A stretch of DNA of 64,000 nucleotides from a virus, in the IMG/VR virus record IMGVR_UViG_3300021375_000013, positions 1 through 64,000 of that record. One strand, 5' to 3'. Within the stretch, counting starts at the first letter, position 1. Each line of letters opens with the position of its first letter. Both the position numbers and the translations under genes were made by a program. Positions 1 to 15,100 of this stretch are shown in pieces. The notes under the pieces were generated by a model, which saw nothing but the letters and a program-made list of their open reading frames with translations, was not told where the DNA came from and made no database searches.

Positions 1-1
1 T

Positions 2-121
2 CAATACGCTAGTGGTTCGAAAGAAATTAGAATGATATTTAATGAAGATATCACAAGAGTACCATTGGAAGTACCAACAGACGCATTTACAATTAAAGGT
101 AAAATAGTAGAAATAGAATAA
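2..121 (+). CDS. C-terminal end of an unidentified protein (partial)
   Basis: An open frame enters from the left edge and ends at TAA 119-121, leaving 39 residues. It ends 5 nt before the ATG of the giant downstream gene, so it is probably co-transcribed with it. The fragment is polar with alternating hydrophobic residues (for example ITRVPLEV and FTIKGKIVEIE), which suggests a beta-rich C-terminus. It is too short to assign a family. Its position just before virion genes suggests a structural role, but that is inference only. Confidence 0.6.
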   Translation, partial: QYASGSKEIRMIFNEDITRVPLEVPTDAFTIKGKIVEIE

Positions 122-126
122 GCAAA

Positions 127-3100
127 ATGGCAAGATTAATATCCAGAAAACAAGTCGAAGAGATACAGGATTTTATTAAAGATACTTCCTTTGCACAGGG
201 TGTATCTATATCTGGTTCTTTGCTTGTATCACAAAGTTTTAATTTAGGTTCAGACCCAGATGAAAAATCTACTATAACTGGTTCAGTTGAACTTACTGGT
301 TCTCTTACCATTGATGGTGCACTTAATGTAGTTGGTGACCAAGCATTAGATTTAACATCATCCGTTTCATTAGAATCATTAGATTCTTTAAAATTCGGTG
401 GAATCAAACCTGAAGATTTCGGAGCAATGGATGCTACTCTTTATGTATCCTCAACTTCTGGTGATGATAACAATGATGGTAGAACACCACAATTTCCATT
501 AAGAACTGTAAAGAAAGCTGCTGAATTAGCAACTGCTGGAGATGATGGTAGATTTGGTTTACCAACTGGTTCTTTATTTACTGGTTTCCGAATTGAAGTA
601 GCTGCTGGTACTTATTTAGAACAAAACCCAATCGAACTTCCAAAGAATACAACTGTATGGGGAGCTGGTTTAAGGGTAACTAAGATTGTAGCTAAAAACG
701 AAAACGAAGATTTATTTTGGGTAAATAGTGGTTGTTACCTATCAGAGATGACATTTGCTGGATTGAGAGTATTTCCATCAGTAGATAACTCTCGAAGTGG
801 TTTCGCAATTGCATTTGCACCAAACTCATTTATTACAACATCTCCTTATGTTCAGAACTGTTCGATGATTTCGAATCAGGAGAACTCATTCTTAGAAGCA
901 TACGAAGCAATTCCTGCTGGTGGTGGTGGATTGAACGTAGATGGAAATATAATTCATCCTGATTCACCTCTTGCTTCAATGGTATTGGATGCATACACTC
1001 AGATTGCACCCAATGGAGTTGGTTGTCAAGTTGTTGGTAGAGGATTTATTCAGTTAGTATCGTTCTTTACAAACTTCTCAGCATATTCGGTAAAGGTATT
1101 ACAAGGTGGACAGGCAGTACTTCTAAACTCAAACACATCGTTTGGTGATTTTGGTATGTATGCTAGTGGTTCTAGATTTATTACTGGTAGTGGTGGTAAT
1201 ACTGAAGCATTTAATATTGTAAGAGATAACTATACAATTATTATTGATACTATCGAAGATGGTTTAACATCGATACCTGAATTCGTACCAAATACAAATG
1301 CTGGTGTTAAAGTAACAGATGCTTTGCAGCAATTTAGTAGTAACAAATCATCTGATAAAGTTGCAGAACAAGCAAAATCAGAATATAGATTAGTTTCAAA
1401 TATCGTATCAAGTGGTATAAGTAATATCCCATCTTTATTAGCTAAATCAGCAACAAGAGGATATAATACTGGTTCGGTTTGGAATGTATCAAATGGAACA
1501 CAAACAACAGGTTCAACATCAGCAACTTCTACTGAGTTAGCAATTATAGATGATAGATTTGATAAAGTTAAAAGAGTATTGGAGTTAGGTGCAAGAGCAA
1601 CTGCTAGTTATACTTTAGTAGATAATATTGAAGGGTTGGTAAAAGTTGGAAATTCTAATCCATACACTGGTTCAGATGCAACATCACAAATTGAAGTAGA
1701 TACAATAAATAGAAACTTTAATACAGTACTTCAAATAGTAGAATATGGATTAAATAATGAAGATTATCCATTACCAGCACTTACATCATCAAATGCTGCA
1801 AATATAAAGGTAACCGAAACACCTCAATATAATACTGATATTTCATCAAGTGCAGAAGTTGCTAACAAAGTATCTTCTTCATTCGCAACTGTTTTCAGAA
1901 TATTAGAATTAGGTTCAGATTATGCACCTACTATTGTTCAAAGCTCTTCATTTGAAAATCCATCGATTGATTATCAAAATGGGTATGATACTTTAATTGG
2001 TAACTTATCATTTATACAAAATGAAACAATTGCTTACTTATCATCTTCTTGGAGTGAATCTGATTACAATGAAGAAACTTGTAAAAGAGATATTGGATTT
2101 ATTGTAAATGGAGCAGCACATGATTTATTATATGGTGGTAATGAAGAATCAGTTTTAAATGGTAACTTCTACTACTTATATCCCTCAGAAGCAACAGCTT
2201 CACAAAAGCAAGAAACTTTAGATGCTATTAGATATGCTGGAGGACTTGCAGAAAATTTAGTAGGTGATATAACTTATGTAGAACCATCAGTAAATGTAGA
2301 AAATGGATATGACTTATTAGTAAATAATAAATCATTTATACAAAACGAAGTTATTTCATATGTATCATCTTCTTGGAGAGGATTTGAATATGATGAAGTA
2401 AAATGTAAAAGAGATGTTGGGCATGTTATTAATGCAGTAGCAACCGATTTAAGATATGGTGGTAATGAACGAAGTAGAATTGCTGGTGAGTTCTATTACC
2501 TATACCCTTCAACAGCTACAACAACACAATTATTACCAACATTGGATGGTATAGAATGGGCAAGGGATTTATCTAAAAAGTTAGTTGTAAAAGATACATT
2601 TGTAACGGCATCAGCTATCATCCAATCTACATATGATTTAATCGTTGAAAATAGAAGTTTAATTCAAGAAGAAACTGTAAACTTCATTGATACTCAGTTC
2701 CCTAATTTAGTTTATCTAAGAGATAAATGTAAAAGGGATACTGGATATATTGTAGATGCAGTTGCAACTGATTTATATTATGGTGGTAACCAAAAATCAG
2801 TTAGAGCTGGTTTATATTATAATGAGGTTCCTTCGAAAGTAAATGGAGACCAACTAAATGAAACAGTTGATGGTATTTCTTACGCTAAATCATTTATTGA
2901 TAAGGTAGTTGTTAATGAGATAGTAGAATCACCTGAAGTAATTAATAACACATATGCTAGAGTAAGAGTTGGCGATGTATTACAATATGTATCATCTTCT
3001 ATTTCTGGTAGTGAAACGGAAAGAGTTAAAGTAAGTTCTTCTTTCGGAATAGTTGAAGATATTATAAAGCAAGGTGAGGAATCATTATTATCTGCGATAG

Positions 3101-6100
3101 CTGGTAATACACCAAACTTTAAATGGACATTAGATGAGCCAAAATTAGTTAGTAACACAACATTAATAACATCATCAATATCAGCGAGTTCAGCTGATGT
3201 TCAATCTATTTCATCATCATTTGAAATAGTAACAAAAATTATTGAAAGTGGTAGTTCTATAAATACTGATAAAACAATAGGTTCTGCTTCAAATGGATTA
3301 CCAATATCACAAGTTGGTATTCCTAAAGATTCTTATGGTGATAATTTAATAACAACAACTATTGGAACTAAACTTCCAAACGATATAGTTGCTGTATCAA
3401 ATGTAAATAGTAATATTAAATTTACTAATAATGCACAATACTCATCTTCTATATCAGCATCTAACACAATTGCATCAGAGATTTCAGAATCATTTAGAAC
3501 TGTAATTGATATTGTTGAGTATGGTATTAGTGGAAGTAAAGAGATATCTGGTTCAGCTAATTCTTCATCTTATTTCGAAGTTATTACTTTACCAAATGAT
3601 TCAACTGCATTCTATATTAATGATGACCAATTAAAATACTTTGATGGTAGAGAAGGTTGGAGATTGGGTGGAGAAGATACTGGTTCATTCTTAGGTTCTA
3701 AAAAAGACCCAACTCTAACATTGGTTAGAAATGAAATGTACACATTCTCAATTAATGATTTAGGTTTTGAGGATACTACAATTGATGAACCATTCTTGAT
3801 TAAAACAAAACCAACTGCTGGAACTGTATATGATGTATATGAAAGTATTGGTTTGGTAAATAATGGTATTACATTTGGTACTATAACATTTACTCCTTTA
3901 ACTGATACACCAGATACACTTTATTATGTAAATCCAAACAACGCTTCAGCTAGTGGTGTGATAAACATCGTAGATAGTTTACCACTTTCATCGGAGCAGG
4001 AATTTGTTTATGTTCCAACTAGAGGTGAATTTGAAAAAGTAGTAAACACTAAAGATAATATAAAAATAACAACTGGTTCTCAATATACATCATCATTAGA
4101 TGCTAGTGTTTCTGATAGAAACATAGTAAGTGGAGGATTCAGTACAATAGTTGGTATTCTAAAAAGTGGAGTAGATTCATTTACACCAACTGCAGCAACT
4201 TATAATCCAGCTGATGGTGAATTTGTAATGACTGTTTCTCAACATGGTTTAGATGTTGGTGATAGAATTTACTTAAAGCCAGAATCATTCGTATTCACTT
4301 GTGATATGGATGGTAATAGAACTGAGCACAAATTACCTTCAGTTGGACAACCCGCATACAACAAACAATTAACTATAACTTCGATAACCGATGATACCAT
4401 AACTGTAAATGTTGGTAAATCAGGTCCGAATATAAACTTTAATACAACTAACGCAACTTATGACCCAGCAACTGGAGATTTCGTTGCAACTGTTGGGAAC
4501 CATACTTTAAGTGTTGGAGAAGGTATTGTACTTTCACCAGAATCATTTGCTTTCACTTGTGATATGGATAATGACCAATCAGTTAAATCTTATCCAAGAG
4601 TTGGTATTGACCCGTTTGCAGTTCGTTCTATTCCAATTACTTCTGTAACTGATACTACGTTAACATTTAATGTTGGAGCATCAGGTCCTAATAAGTATTT
4701 TACTCCTTCATCCGCATCTTATAATGCATTGACTGGTGATATGATTGTAACTGTTGGACAACATGGATTGGGAGTTGGGAGAAGTGTAGTATTGGAGGAT
4801 GAATCATTTGCATTCACTTGTGACCAAGATTCAGATGCAACAACTCATTCTTATCCAAGACCAGGTTCAGACCCATATGCTGGTAAATCGATAGAAATTA
4901 AATCGGTTGGAAATACTCAACATACACCAACAAATGCTCCTTATGATGCATCTACTGGAATTGTAACTTTAACTATCGCTGGACATGGATTTAGTAATGG
5001 AGATTATGTTAAAGTTGATGATGGAGCATTAACCTATACTTGTATATTGGATGGTAATACTGTTGAGAAATCTTATCCAAGAGCTGGATATGATTACCCA
5101 AGCGGAAGATGGTTAGAAATTTCAAACGTAACAACTGATACTTTTGATATTAACATTGGAGCATCTTCTTATAAATCAACACATACATTTGTATCTGCAA
5201 CTAATGGTGGTATAAGAAGGCAAACTGGTACATTTACAATTAATGTAGGAGATGGTGGAACGGCATCAAACTCTTTACACACATTTGTATCAGCTTCAGC
5301 AAACGCTGTAAAGCATGAACCACAATCAGTTCATACTTATGTATCTTCTTCAAATGGAGCTATTAAACATTTACCACAATCAACTCATACCTTTGTTAGA
5401 ACAAGCGAAGATTCGGTAAGTACTTTACCAATTCTAACTAAAAATATTGAAGGTTTGGTTAAAAGAAGTAATGCAACTCAATTTACTTCTTCACTAAGTG
5501 GTTCAGAAAACCTTATATCTAAGTTATCATCTTCGTTTGAAACTGTATTAGATATTATAGAATTTGGAACTGGTTCAACTCCAACAACTGCAACTTATGA
5601 CCCTGCGGATGGTGATTTCGTAATGACTATTCCAAATCACAAATTTAGAAAAGCAGATAGTATTTATCTAAAACCAGAATCATTTGTATTCACTTGTAAA
5701 ATGGATGATAATAAAACTGAACATAAATTACCTTCAGTTGGACAACCTGCTTACAATAGTAAATTAAGAATTAAATCGGTAACTGATAATACTGTAACTG
5801 TAAATGTTGGTAAATCGGGTCCAAATTTACATTTTAATCCTACTAACGCAACTTATGACCCAGCAACTGGTGATTTTGTAATTACAACTGGTACTCATAG
5901 TTTAAGTGTTGGTGAGGGGATTATATTAGATATTGAATCATTTGCATTCACTTGTGATATGGATGATGACCAATCAGTTAAATCTTACCCTCGATTGGGT
6001 ATAGACCCTTATGCTGGTCGTTCAATGATTATAACCGATGTTACTGATACTACAATGACTGTAAACGTTGGGGTATCGGGTCCAAACAAATACTTTACTC

Positions 6101-9100
6101 CATCGGATGTTAACTATAACGCATTGACTGGAGAAATGGTATTGACTGTAGGTCAACATGGGTTGGGTGTAAGTAGAAGTGTAGTATTAGAAAATGAATC
6201 AATTGCTTTCACTTGTGACCAAGATGGTGATTCATCTGTTCACTCTTACCCAAGAAGTGGTTCAGACCCATATGCAGAACAATCAATAGAAATTATTTCA
6301 GTTGGAACTACATCACATACTCCAACAAATGCACCATACAATCCAACAACTGGTATCGTAACACTCACAATCGCTAATCACGGATTCTCTAATAATGATT
6401 ATATAAAAGTTGATGATGGTGCATTAACTTATACTTGTGTTTTAGATGGAAACACAACTCAGAAATCTTATCCAAGAACTGGAATAGATTATCCATCTGG
6501 AAGATGGTTACAAATTTCAAATGTAACAACTGATACATTTGATATTAACATAGGTTCATCTTCTTACACTGGAGCTCATACATTTGTATCTGCTACAACT
6601 AATGGAATAAAAAGACAAGATGGTACATTTACAATTAATGTAGGGGATGCTGGTAGTGCTTCTGATTCAATTCATACATTCGTATCTGCATCAACAAATG
6701 CAGTGAAACACGAACCACAATCACTTCACACATTCGTATCAGCATCTAGAGAAGCAGTTAAACACCTACCACAATCAGTTCATACTTTTGTTAGAACTAT
6801 TGATGATTCGGTAACTGTAATTCCACCAAAAGTGGAAAATATTGAAGAAGCTATTTCTGTAACAACTGAAACTCAATATGTAACATCTTCTATATCTGCA
6901 TCGGCTGCAGATATCTCATTCATCTCAGAATCATTTGAGATTGTAACGAGAATTATAGAATTTGGTAGTGGTTCTTATGAATCATCATCATTATATGGTA
7001 GTGAGGTAACTGCATCATCAACTGTTGCGGCTTATAACTTATTAAAATCAAACATTGACTTTATAAAAGAAGAAACAATTTCATATTTAAGTTCTTCTTG
7101 GTCTGCTGCAGATTACAATGAGGCAAGTTGTAGTAGAGATATTGCTGGTATTGTTAGTGGAGCAGCTGAAGATTTAATTCACAATGTTTACTCAGCATCT
7201 ATATTCAATGGTAAGTTCTACTTAGAATATCCATCACAAGCACAAGGTTCACAATTAAACCAAACGTTGGATGGAATTAGATACGCAAGTAGAGTAGCAC
7301 AAAAAGTAGCATCGAATGTAACATTCTCAAATCCATCACAAGATAGATTAGATACGCAAACAATTATAAACAATAATAAAGAGTTTATCAAAGAAGAAGG
7401 AATTGCATTCCTATCAGCTTCTTGGAGTGATTTCGATTATCCAGAAGAAACTTGTAAAAGAGATATCGTACATATCTTAGATGCATCAATTACTGATATT
7501 GTTTATGGTGGTAATGAAAGAACAATTAATGCTGGTGTATTCTATTGGAAATATCCATCAGAAGCAACTGGTTCTCAATTGTTCCCAACTTTAGATGGTA
7601 TTGAATATGCTGGTGAAGTTGCACAAAAAGTAGTTAGTGGAGCAGTATTTACACCACCAACTTCTGATAAAGTAAATGCTTATAACTTAGTATTAGAAAA
7701 TAGAGATTTAATCCAAAATGAAGTAATAGAATATGTTTCATCTTCTTGGAACGCAGCTGATTACGATGATGTTAAATGTAAGAGAGATACTGGATACATT
7801 ATTGATGCAGCTATTACTGATTTACTATATGGTGGAAATGAAAGAAGTATAATAGCTGGAGATTTCTACTACAAATATCCATCACAAGCACAAGGTTCAC
7901 AATTAGACCAAACTGTTGATGGTATAGTTCACGCTCAAAGATTATCTGATAAGGTAATGAGTAATACTATATTAGTAAATCCATCAGTAGAAAGAGAAGG
8001 ATTATATCAAACGATAGAACAAAATAGAGAATTGGTTCAAGCTGAAGTAATTGCTTACATCTCATCTTCTTGGGTTGGGTTCGATTACGATGAAGCTAAA
8101 TGTAGTAGAGATGTTGGACACATCTTAGATGCAGTTTCAACTGACTTGAGATATGGTGGAAATGAAAGAAGTGTTATTGCTGGTGAGTATTATTACTTAT
8201 ATCCATCAGAAGCAACAAGTGTTCAAAAAACACAAACTATCGATGGTATCGTACATGCAGCTAACTTAGTTCAAAAACTTATTCAGAATGTTGTATTAGT
8301 ACAACCTTCAGAAACTAAACTAAGTATTTGGAATACAATTAGAGATAATAGAAGTTTAATTCAAAAAGAAGTAACTGAGTATATTGATTACGCATATCCA
8401 TTCTTTACATATAATAGAGAAAAGTGTAGAAGAGATGTTGGGCATATTTTAGATGGTGTTGCAACCGATTTCTTATGGGGTGGTAATCAAAGAAGTATTA
8501 AAGGTGGAGAATTCTATTACTTATTCCCATCTGAAGCAACTACTGTACAAAAAGATGAAACTATTGATGGTATTATGTACGCTAAGAATTTAGTTAGAGA
8601 TATAATTACACAACAAACATTATTATCTCCATCAAAGGTATCCAATACTGATGGAAACATTAAGGTAACATCTTTTGAGGCTGTAACATCTTCAATCGCA
8701 TTGAGTGGTTCATATCAAACTGAAGTTAGTGAATCATATGATATTGTAACTGGAATTATAAAAACAGGTATTGAATCATTCACACCTAAAACTGCAACTT
8801 ATGACCCTGCGAATGGTGATTTTGTAATGACTGTACCTAAACATAATCTATATAGTGGTGATAGTATCTATCTAAAACCTGAATCATTCACATTTACTTG
8901 TGAAATGGATGGTAATAGAACTGAACACAAACTTCCATCAGTTGGACAACCTGCTTATGATAATAGATTAACTATTAAATCAACAACATCAGATACTATA
9001 ACTGTAAACGTTGGTAAATCAGGTCCAAATGTAGAATACAACCCAACAACTGCATCATATGACCCAGCAACTGGAGAATTTGTTGTAACTGTGGCAAGTC

Positions 9101-12100
9101 ATAGTTTAAGTGTTGGTGAAGGTGTAGTTATGAAAGCTGAATCATTTGCATTTACTTGTGATATGGATAATGACCAATCGGTTAAATCATATCCAAGAGT
9201 AGGAATCGACCCATATTCAGTACGTTCAATTCCTCTAACGGCTGTAACTGATACTACAATGACATTTAATGTAGGAGCATCAGGTCCGAATAAATATTTC
9301 ACACCTGTATCTGCTTCTTACAATGCTCTAAGTGGAGATATGACTCTGACTGTTACCGAATCATTCGGATTGGGTGTTGGTAGAAGTGTGGTATTAGAAA
9401 ACGAATCATTCGCATTTACTTGTGACCAAGATTCAGATGCTACAATACATTCTTATCCAAGAAGTGGTTCAGACCCATACGCAGAACAATCAATTGTAAT
9501 TACTTCAGTTGGTACAACTTCACATAGTGTAACTGATGCACCATATGATTCTGCAACTGGTGATGTAACTATAACAATCGTATCACATGGATTTAGTAAT
9601 GGAGATTACATCAAATTAGATGATAATTCTCTAACTTATACTTGTGTATTAGATGGTAATACAACTACAAAATCTTACCCAAGACCTAATTACGATTATC
9701 CAAGTGGAAGATGGTTAGAAATTTCTAATGTAACAACTAACACATTCGATATCAATATAGGTTCTTCACCATATGTAGGTTCACATACATTTGTATCAGC
9801 AACTACTAATGGATTAGAAAGACAAAATGGAACATTTACAATTAATGTTGGTAATGGTGGAAGTGCTTCTGGTTCTTTACACACATTCGTATCAGCATCT
9901 AATAGAGCAGTAAAACATGAACCTCAATCAGTTCATACTTTTGTATCAGCTTCAAATGGTGCATTGAAACACTTACCTCAATCAGCTCATACATTTATTA
10001 GAACTGATAGAGATTCAGTAAGTACATTACCTGTATTAACTGAAAGCATTGAAGGGTTAATTAAAATAAATGATACAACTCAATTTACTTCTTCTTTAAG
10101 TGGTAGTGTGGTTGAATCAGCATTTGTAACTCGAAGTGTAGGATTTATCAATGATATTATCAGATTAGGAACTGATGATATTCCTTTCGCATTAGCAAAA
10201 TGGTACGATGATACATTGGATACTCCACAACAATTAACAACGGGTTCTTATACTCAAATAGTTGGACCTACATTGGATTCAGAATACAACAATGGTTCAA
10301 TTATATCTTTAACTGGTGATGGTAGTAATTTCTTCAAAAAAGAAGTTACGGTCAATGGTGTAAGAATTGTTGTAGCCGGTGATGTTGGTGGACAAACTGC
10401 TGTACCTGATACATTTACTGAGAAAGTTGCTCGTATGTTTGAATTATTTACTGACCCAAGTGGTTCGGGAATAAATGAAACATTCCAAAGAAATTTAATT
10501 AAAACATTAAGTGGTGATAGTGGAACTTACCACGCTGGATTACCAACTATACAAAGAGTAGCAAGAGGAGCTGGAAGTGATTATACTCCAAACTTCCTTG
10601 ATGATGCTGGTATTTTATATTGGAACTTAACAAACTTGTTTGATACTCATGTACAAAACGATATGGTTTGGTATCTAAACTCAACAGGTGATATATCTGG
10701 TTCTGGTGATATAGATGCACAAGAAGTAATTGAACACATATTCCACACATTACATATGCATGGTTTACCTGCAGATGATATAAAACTATATTCTTATTTG
10801 GCATCTGATTGGCAGACTGGTGATTTATATCTTGCAATGGAAGAGGCATATGATGCTGGATTGTGGGATTCATCGGGATATGGTGGTAATAGTTGGAAAA
10901 CTGATTCTGATGCATTTGAGGTAGCTGCTAAAGAATATCTATATTTGTTAAACTTCGCAATGTTTGAATATACCGATTTATGGGAAAATGGAAGTCTTTC
11001 TCCTGAGTGGGATGATTCAATGAGAACACAAGCTGGAATTTTAGCAAATAACCCATTAGGTTATGCATTCCATAACACATATATTTCACCTACAATTAGT
11101 AAACCATCATTGGCAACTATTAGAAGTATATTCCAAGATGGTGATTTGGGTGACCCAACAATAGCAGGTGAATCTGGATATGTTGTAACTCCAACTGGAA
11201 CTTATACAACTGATACTGAATTTGGTATCGTAAGTTCATCATTTGGTCAAATTATTAATATCATCGAAAATGGTGTTGATACATTCACACCAACCACAGC
11301 AACTTATGACCCATCAAATGGAAACTTTGTAGTTACTATTCCAAATCATACTTTAGATATTGGAGATGAGATTTATATAAGACCAGAATCGTTTACATTT
11401 ACTTGTACGATGGATGGAAATAAAACTGAACACAAATTACCTTCAGTTGGACAACCTGCTTATGATAATAAATTAGAGATAACATCAAAAACTGATGATA
11501 CTATAACTGTAAATGTGGGAGCATCGGGTCCTGATGTTGAATGGACTCCATCTAACGCAACTTATGACCCCGCTACTGGTGATTTTGTAATTACAACTGG
11601 AACTCACACATTAAGTGTTGGGGAAGGTATCGTATTAGATACTGGTTCATTTGCATTTACTTGTGATATGGATAACAATCAATCAACTAAATCTTACCCT
11701 AGATTTGGAATTGACCCATACGCTGGACGTTCAATGAAACTTACTTCGGTAACTTCAAATACAATGACTGTAAATGTTGGAGCATCAGGTCCGAATAAAT
11801 ATTTCACACCTGTATCTGCTTCATATAACGCTCTAAGTGGAGATATGACTCTGACTGTTTCTGAATCATTTGGATTAGGAATCGGAAGAAGTGTAGTATT
11901 AGAAAACGAATCTATCGCATTCACTTGTGATATGGATAGTAACTTAACTACTCACTCATACCCAAGAAGTGGTTCAGACCCATACGCAGAACAATCAATT
12001 GTAATTACTTCAGTTGGAAAAACTCAACATACACCAACAGACGCTCCATATAATTCAGCAACTGGTGATGTTATTATCACAATTGCTAATCACGGATTTA

Positions 12101-15100
12101 GTAATGGTGATTATATTAAGATTTCTGATAACGGATTATCTTACACTTGTATATTAGATGGAAATAAAGTTAAAAAATCATATCCAAGACCTGGTTATGA
12201 TTATCCATCTGGAAGATGGTTACCAATTTCTAATGTAACTACAAATACATTCAAAATTAATATAGGAACTTCATCATATGTTGGAGAACACACATTCGTA
12301 TCAGCAGAACAAAATAGTATTGAAAGACAAACTGGTATATTTACAATTAACGTAGGAGATGCTGGAAGTGCTTCTGGTTCTTTACACACATTCGTATCAG
12401 CATCAGCAAACGCTGTTAAGCATGAACCTCAATCAGCACATACATTTGTATCTGCATCTAAGGGAGCAGTTAAACATTCACCTCAAGCAGGTCATACTTT
12501 TGTTAGAACTGAAAATAATTCAATAAGTGTTTTACCAGCGGTTGTAAATAATACTGAAAACAATATTAAAGTAACTAATACAAATCAATTTACTTCTTCT
12601 ATTATTGGTTCTATAACTGAAGTTAATAAAGTAAAATCATCAATTGGTATAATTGAAGATATATTACAAAATGGTACGTCTGTTAAACCAAACGTAGTTA
12701 AGAACAACTCTGATAAAAATAACTTAATTAAAGTTACTGATGCAGTTCAAATTACATCAGAATCATTTGGAGATAGATTACAACAAAGATTGATTTCATC
12801 ATCAATTGCAATCGTAACTACAATTGTTGAAAACGGAACTGGTTCACTACCAACTGTTGTTGAGTATGGAACTCCTTCCGATTCTCCAAAAACATTAGCA
12901 GCTTATAACTTATTAAAAGATAACATTGAATTTATCCAAAGTGAAAGTATCGCTTATTTATCATCTTCTTGGTCAACTGCATCTTACAATGAAACGAGTT
13001 GTAGTAGAGATATTGGGGCAATTATAAGTGGAGCAGCTGAAGATATGTTGTATAACGCAAACTCTTCATCTATATTCAATGGTAAGTTCTACTATGATTT
13101 CCCATCTAAAGCACAGGGTGCACAATTACAACAAACATTAGATGGTATTAACTACGCTGGTAGATTGGCAGAAAGTATCGTAAGAGGATATACATTCCAA
13201 ACTGCATCTGCAGTAGTTAGTGGTTCTTATGAATTAATTAGAAACAATAGAGAATTTATTGAAAATGAAACAATTGAATTCTTATCATCTTCTTGGGATG
13301 GATTTACTTACAATGAAATAACTTGTAAAAGAGATATTACTCACATTATAGATGCAGTATCAACTGACCTTCTTTATGGTGGTAACGAAAGAAGTGTAAA
13401 CGCTGGTGATTACTATTACAGATTCCCATCAGCAGCTATTACTGGTGGTGTTCCAAATGAAGATAGACAAAAAGACCCAACTGTAACTGCTATTGATTAT
13501 GTACAAAATATAGTAACTGAAATAGTAAGTGGGGCTGTTTTCCAAACTGCATCAAATGAGGTTGAATTTGTTTATGATACAATCAGAGAAAATAGAGCAT
13601 TCTTACAAGCTGAAACTGTTGCATTTGTAAACGCTAAATATCCAAACTTTGATTATAACGAAGCAAGTTGTAGTAGAGATACTGGATTTATTATTGATGC
13701 TGTTGCTACTGATTTAAGATATGGTGGAAACCAAAGAGCATTAACTGCTGGTGAATTCTATTATAGATTCCCATCTGAAGCAACTGGTAACCAATTAGAT
13801 GAAACAACTGATGCATTAATCTATACTAAAGATTTAATTGAAAAATTAGTTAACAAAGAAACATTATTTATTCCAACTGGAAGTTTGAATACTGATAATG
13901 GAATTAAAGTAACTTCATTCTCACCAGCAACTGGTAGTAGTATAACTGATGTTACTATTCTTAACACAATTTCATCTTCATTCTCAATTGTATCAGATGC
14001 AATCGCTAATGGAACGGGTTCAACACCAACTTCATCTAATTATGGAGCAGTTTCTACTGATTCAGATATCCTAACTACTTATGGATTGATTACTGAAAGT
14101 GTACCATTTATTCAAAATGAGGTTGTTGCTTATATTTCATCATCTTGGGTAGGATTTGATTACAATGAAGCTAGTTGTAGTAGAGATGTTGGATTTATAG
14201 TAAATGGCGTAGCAGAAGATTTAAGATACGGAATTGTATCAGCATCTTCAGTAAATGCTAGATATTATTATCAATTCCCATCTGAGGCTAATGGAACTGG
14301 TTCTCAAGCTCAACAAACTATTGATGGTATCAATTACGCAGCACAATTAACTGAACAAATCGTTAAAGGTGTAACATTTGATTTCCCATCAACTCAAATA
14401 TCAGCATCAGTTGAATTAATTAGAAATAATAGAGAGTTTATTCAATCTGAATCTATTTCTTACCTAAGTTCATCTTGGGAAGGGTTTGATTATGTAGAAG
14501 CAACTTGTATGAGAGATGTTGGACATATTTTAGATGCAGTATCTACTGATTTACTTTATGGTGGTAACCAAAGAAGTAAAATTGCAGGAGAATACTACTA
14601 CAAATATCCTTCATCAGCAACATCAACTCAATTAGAACCAACTACAACAGGTATTAAGTACGCGGGTGATGTGGCAAGTAAATTAGTACAAAACGAAATA
14701 TTCGTAACGGCATCGGCTGAAAGATTAGCTGGTAATAAAGTTCTTTTAGATAACAAAGAATTTATCCAAAATGAAGTAATTGCATATATTTCTTCTTCTT
14801 GGAGTACATTTGATTACAATGAGGATAAATGTAAGAGAGATACTGGTTATATCTTAAATGGTGTAGCAACTGACTTCTTATATGGTGGTAATGAAAGAAG
14901 TAGAGTAAATGGTGAATACTATTACCTATATCCATCGGATGCAACTGTTAATTTCCAAACTAATCCAAATGGACAATTGAATCAAACAATTGATGGAATT
15001 AACTATTCAGCAAGATTGGCTGAAAAAGTGTTGGAAAATACAACATTTGTTACCGCATCTACCGAAGTATCTGCATCGGCTGAATTACTAAGAAATAATA

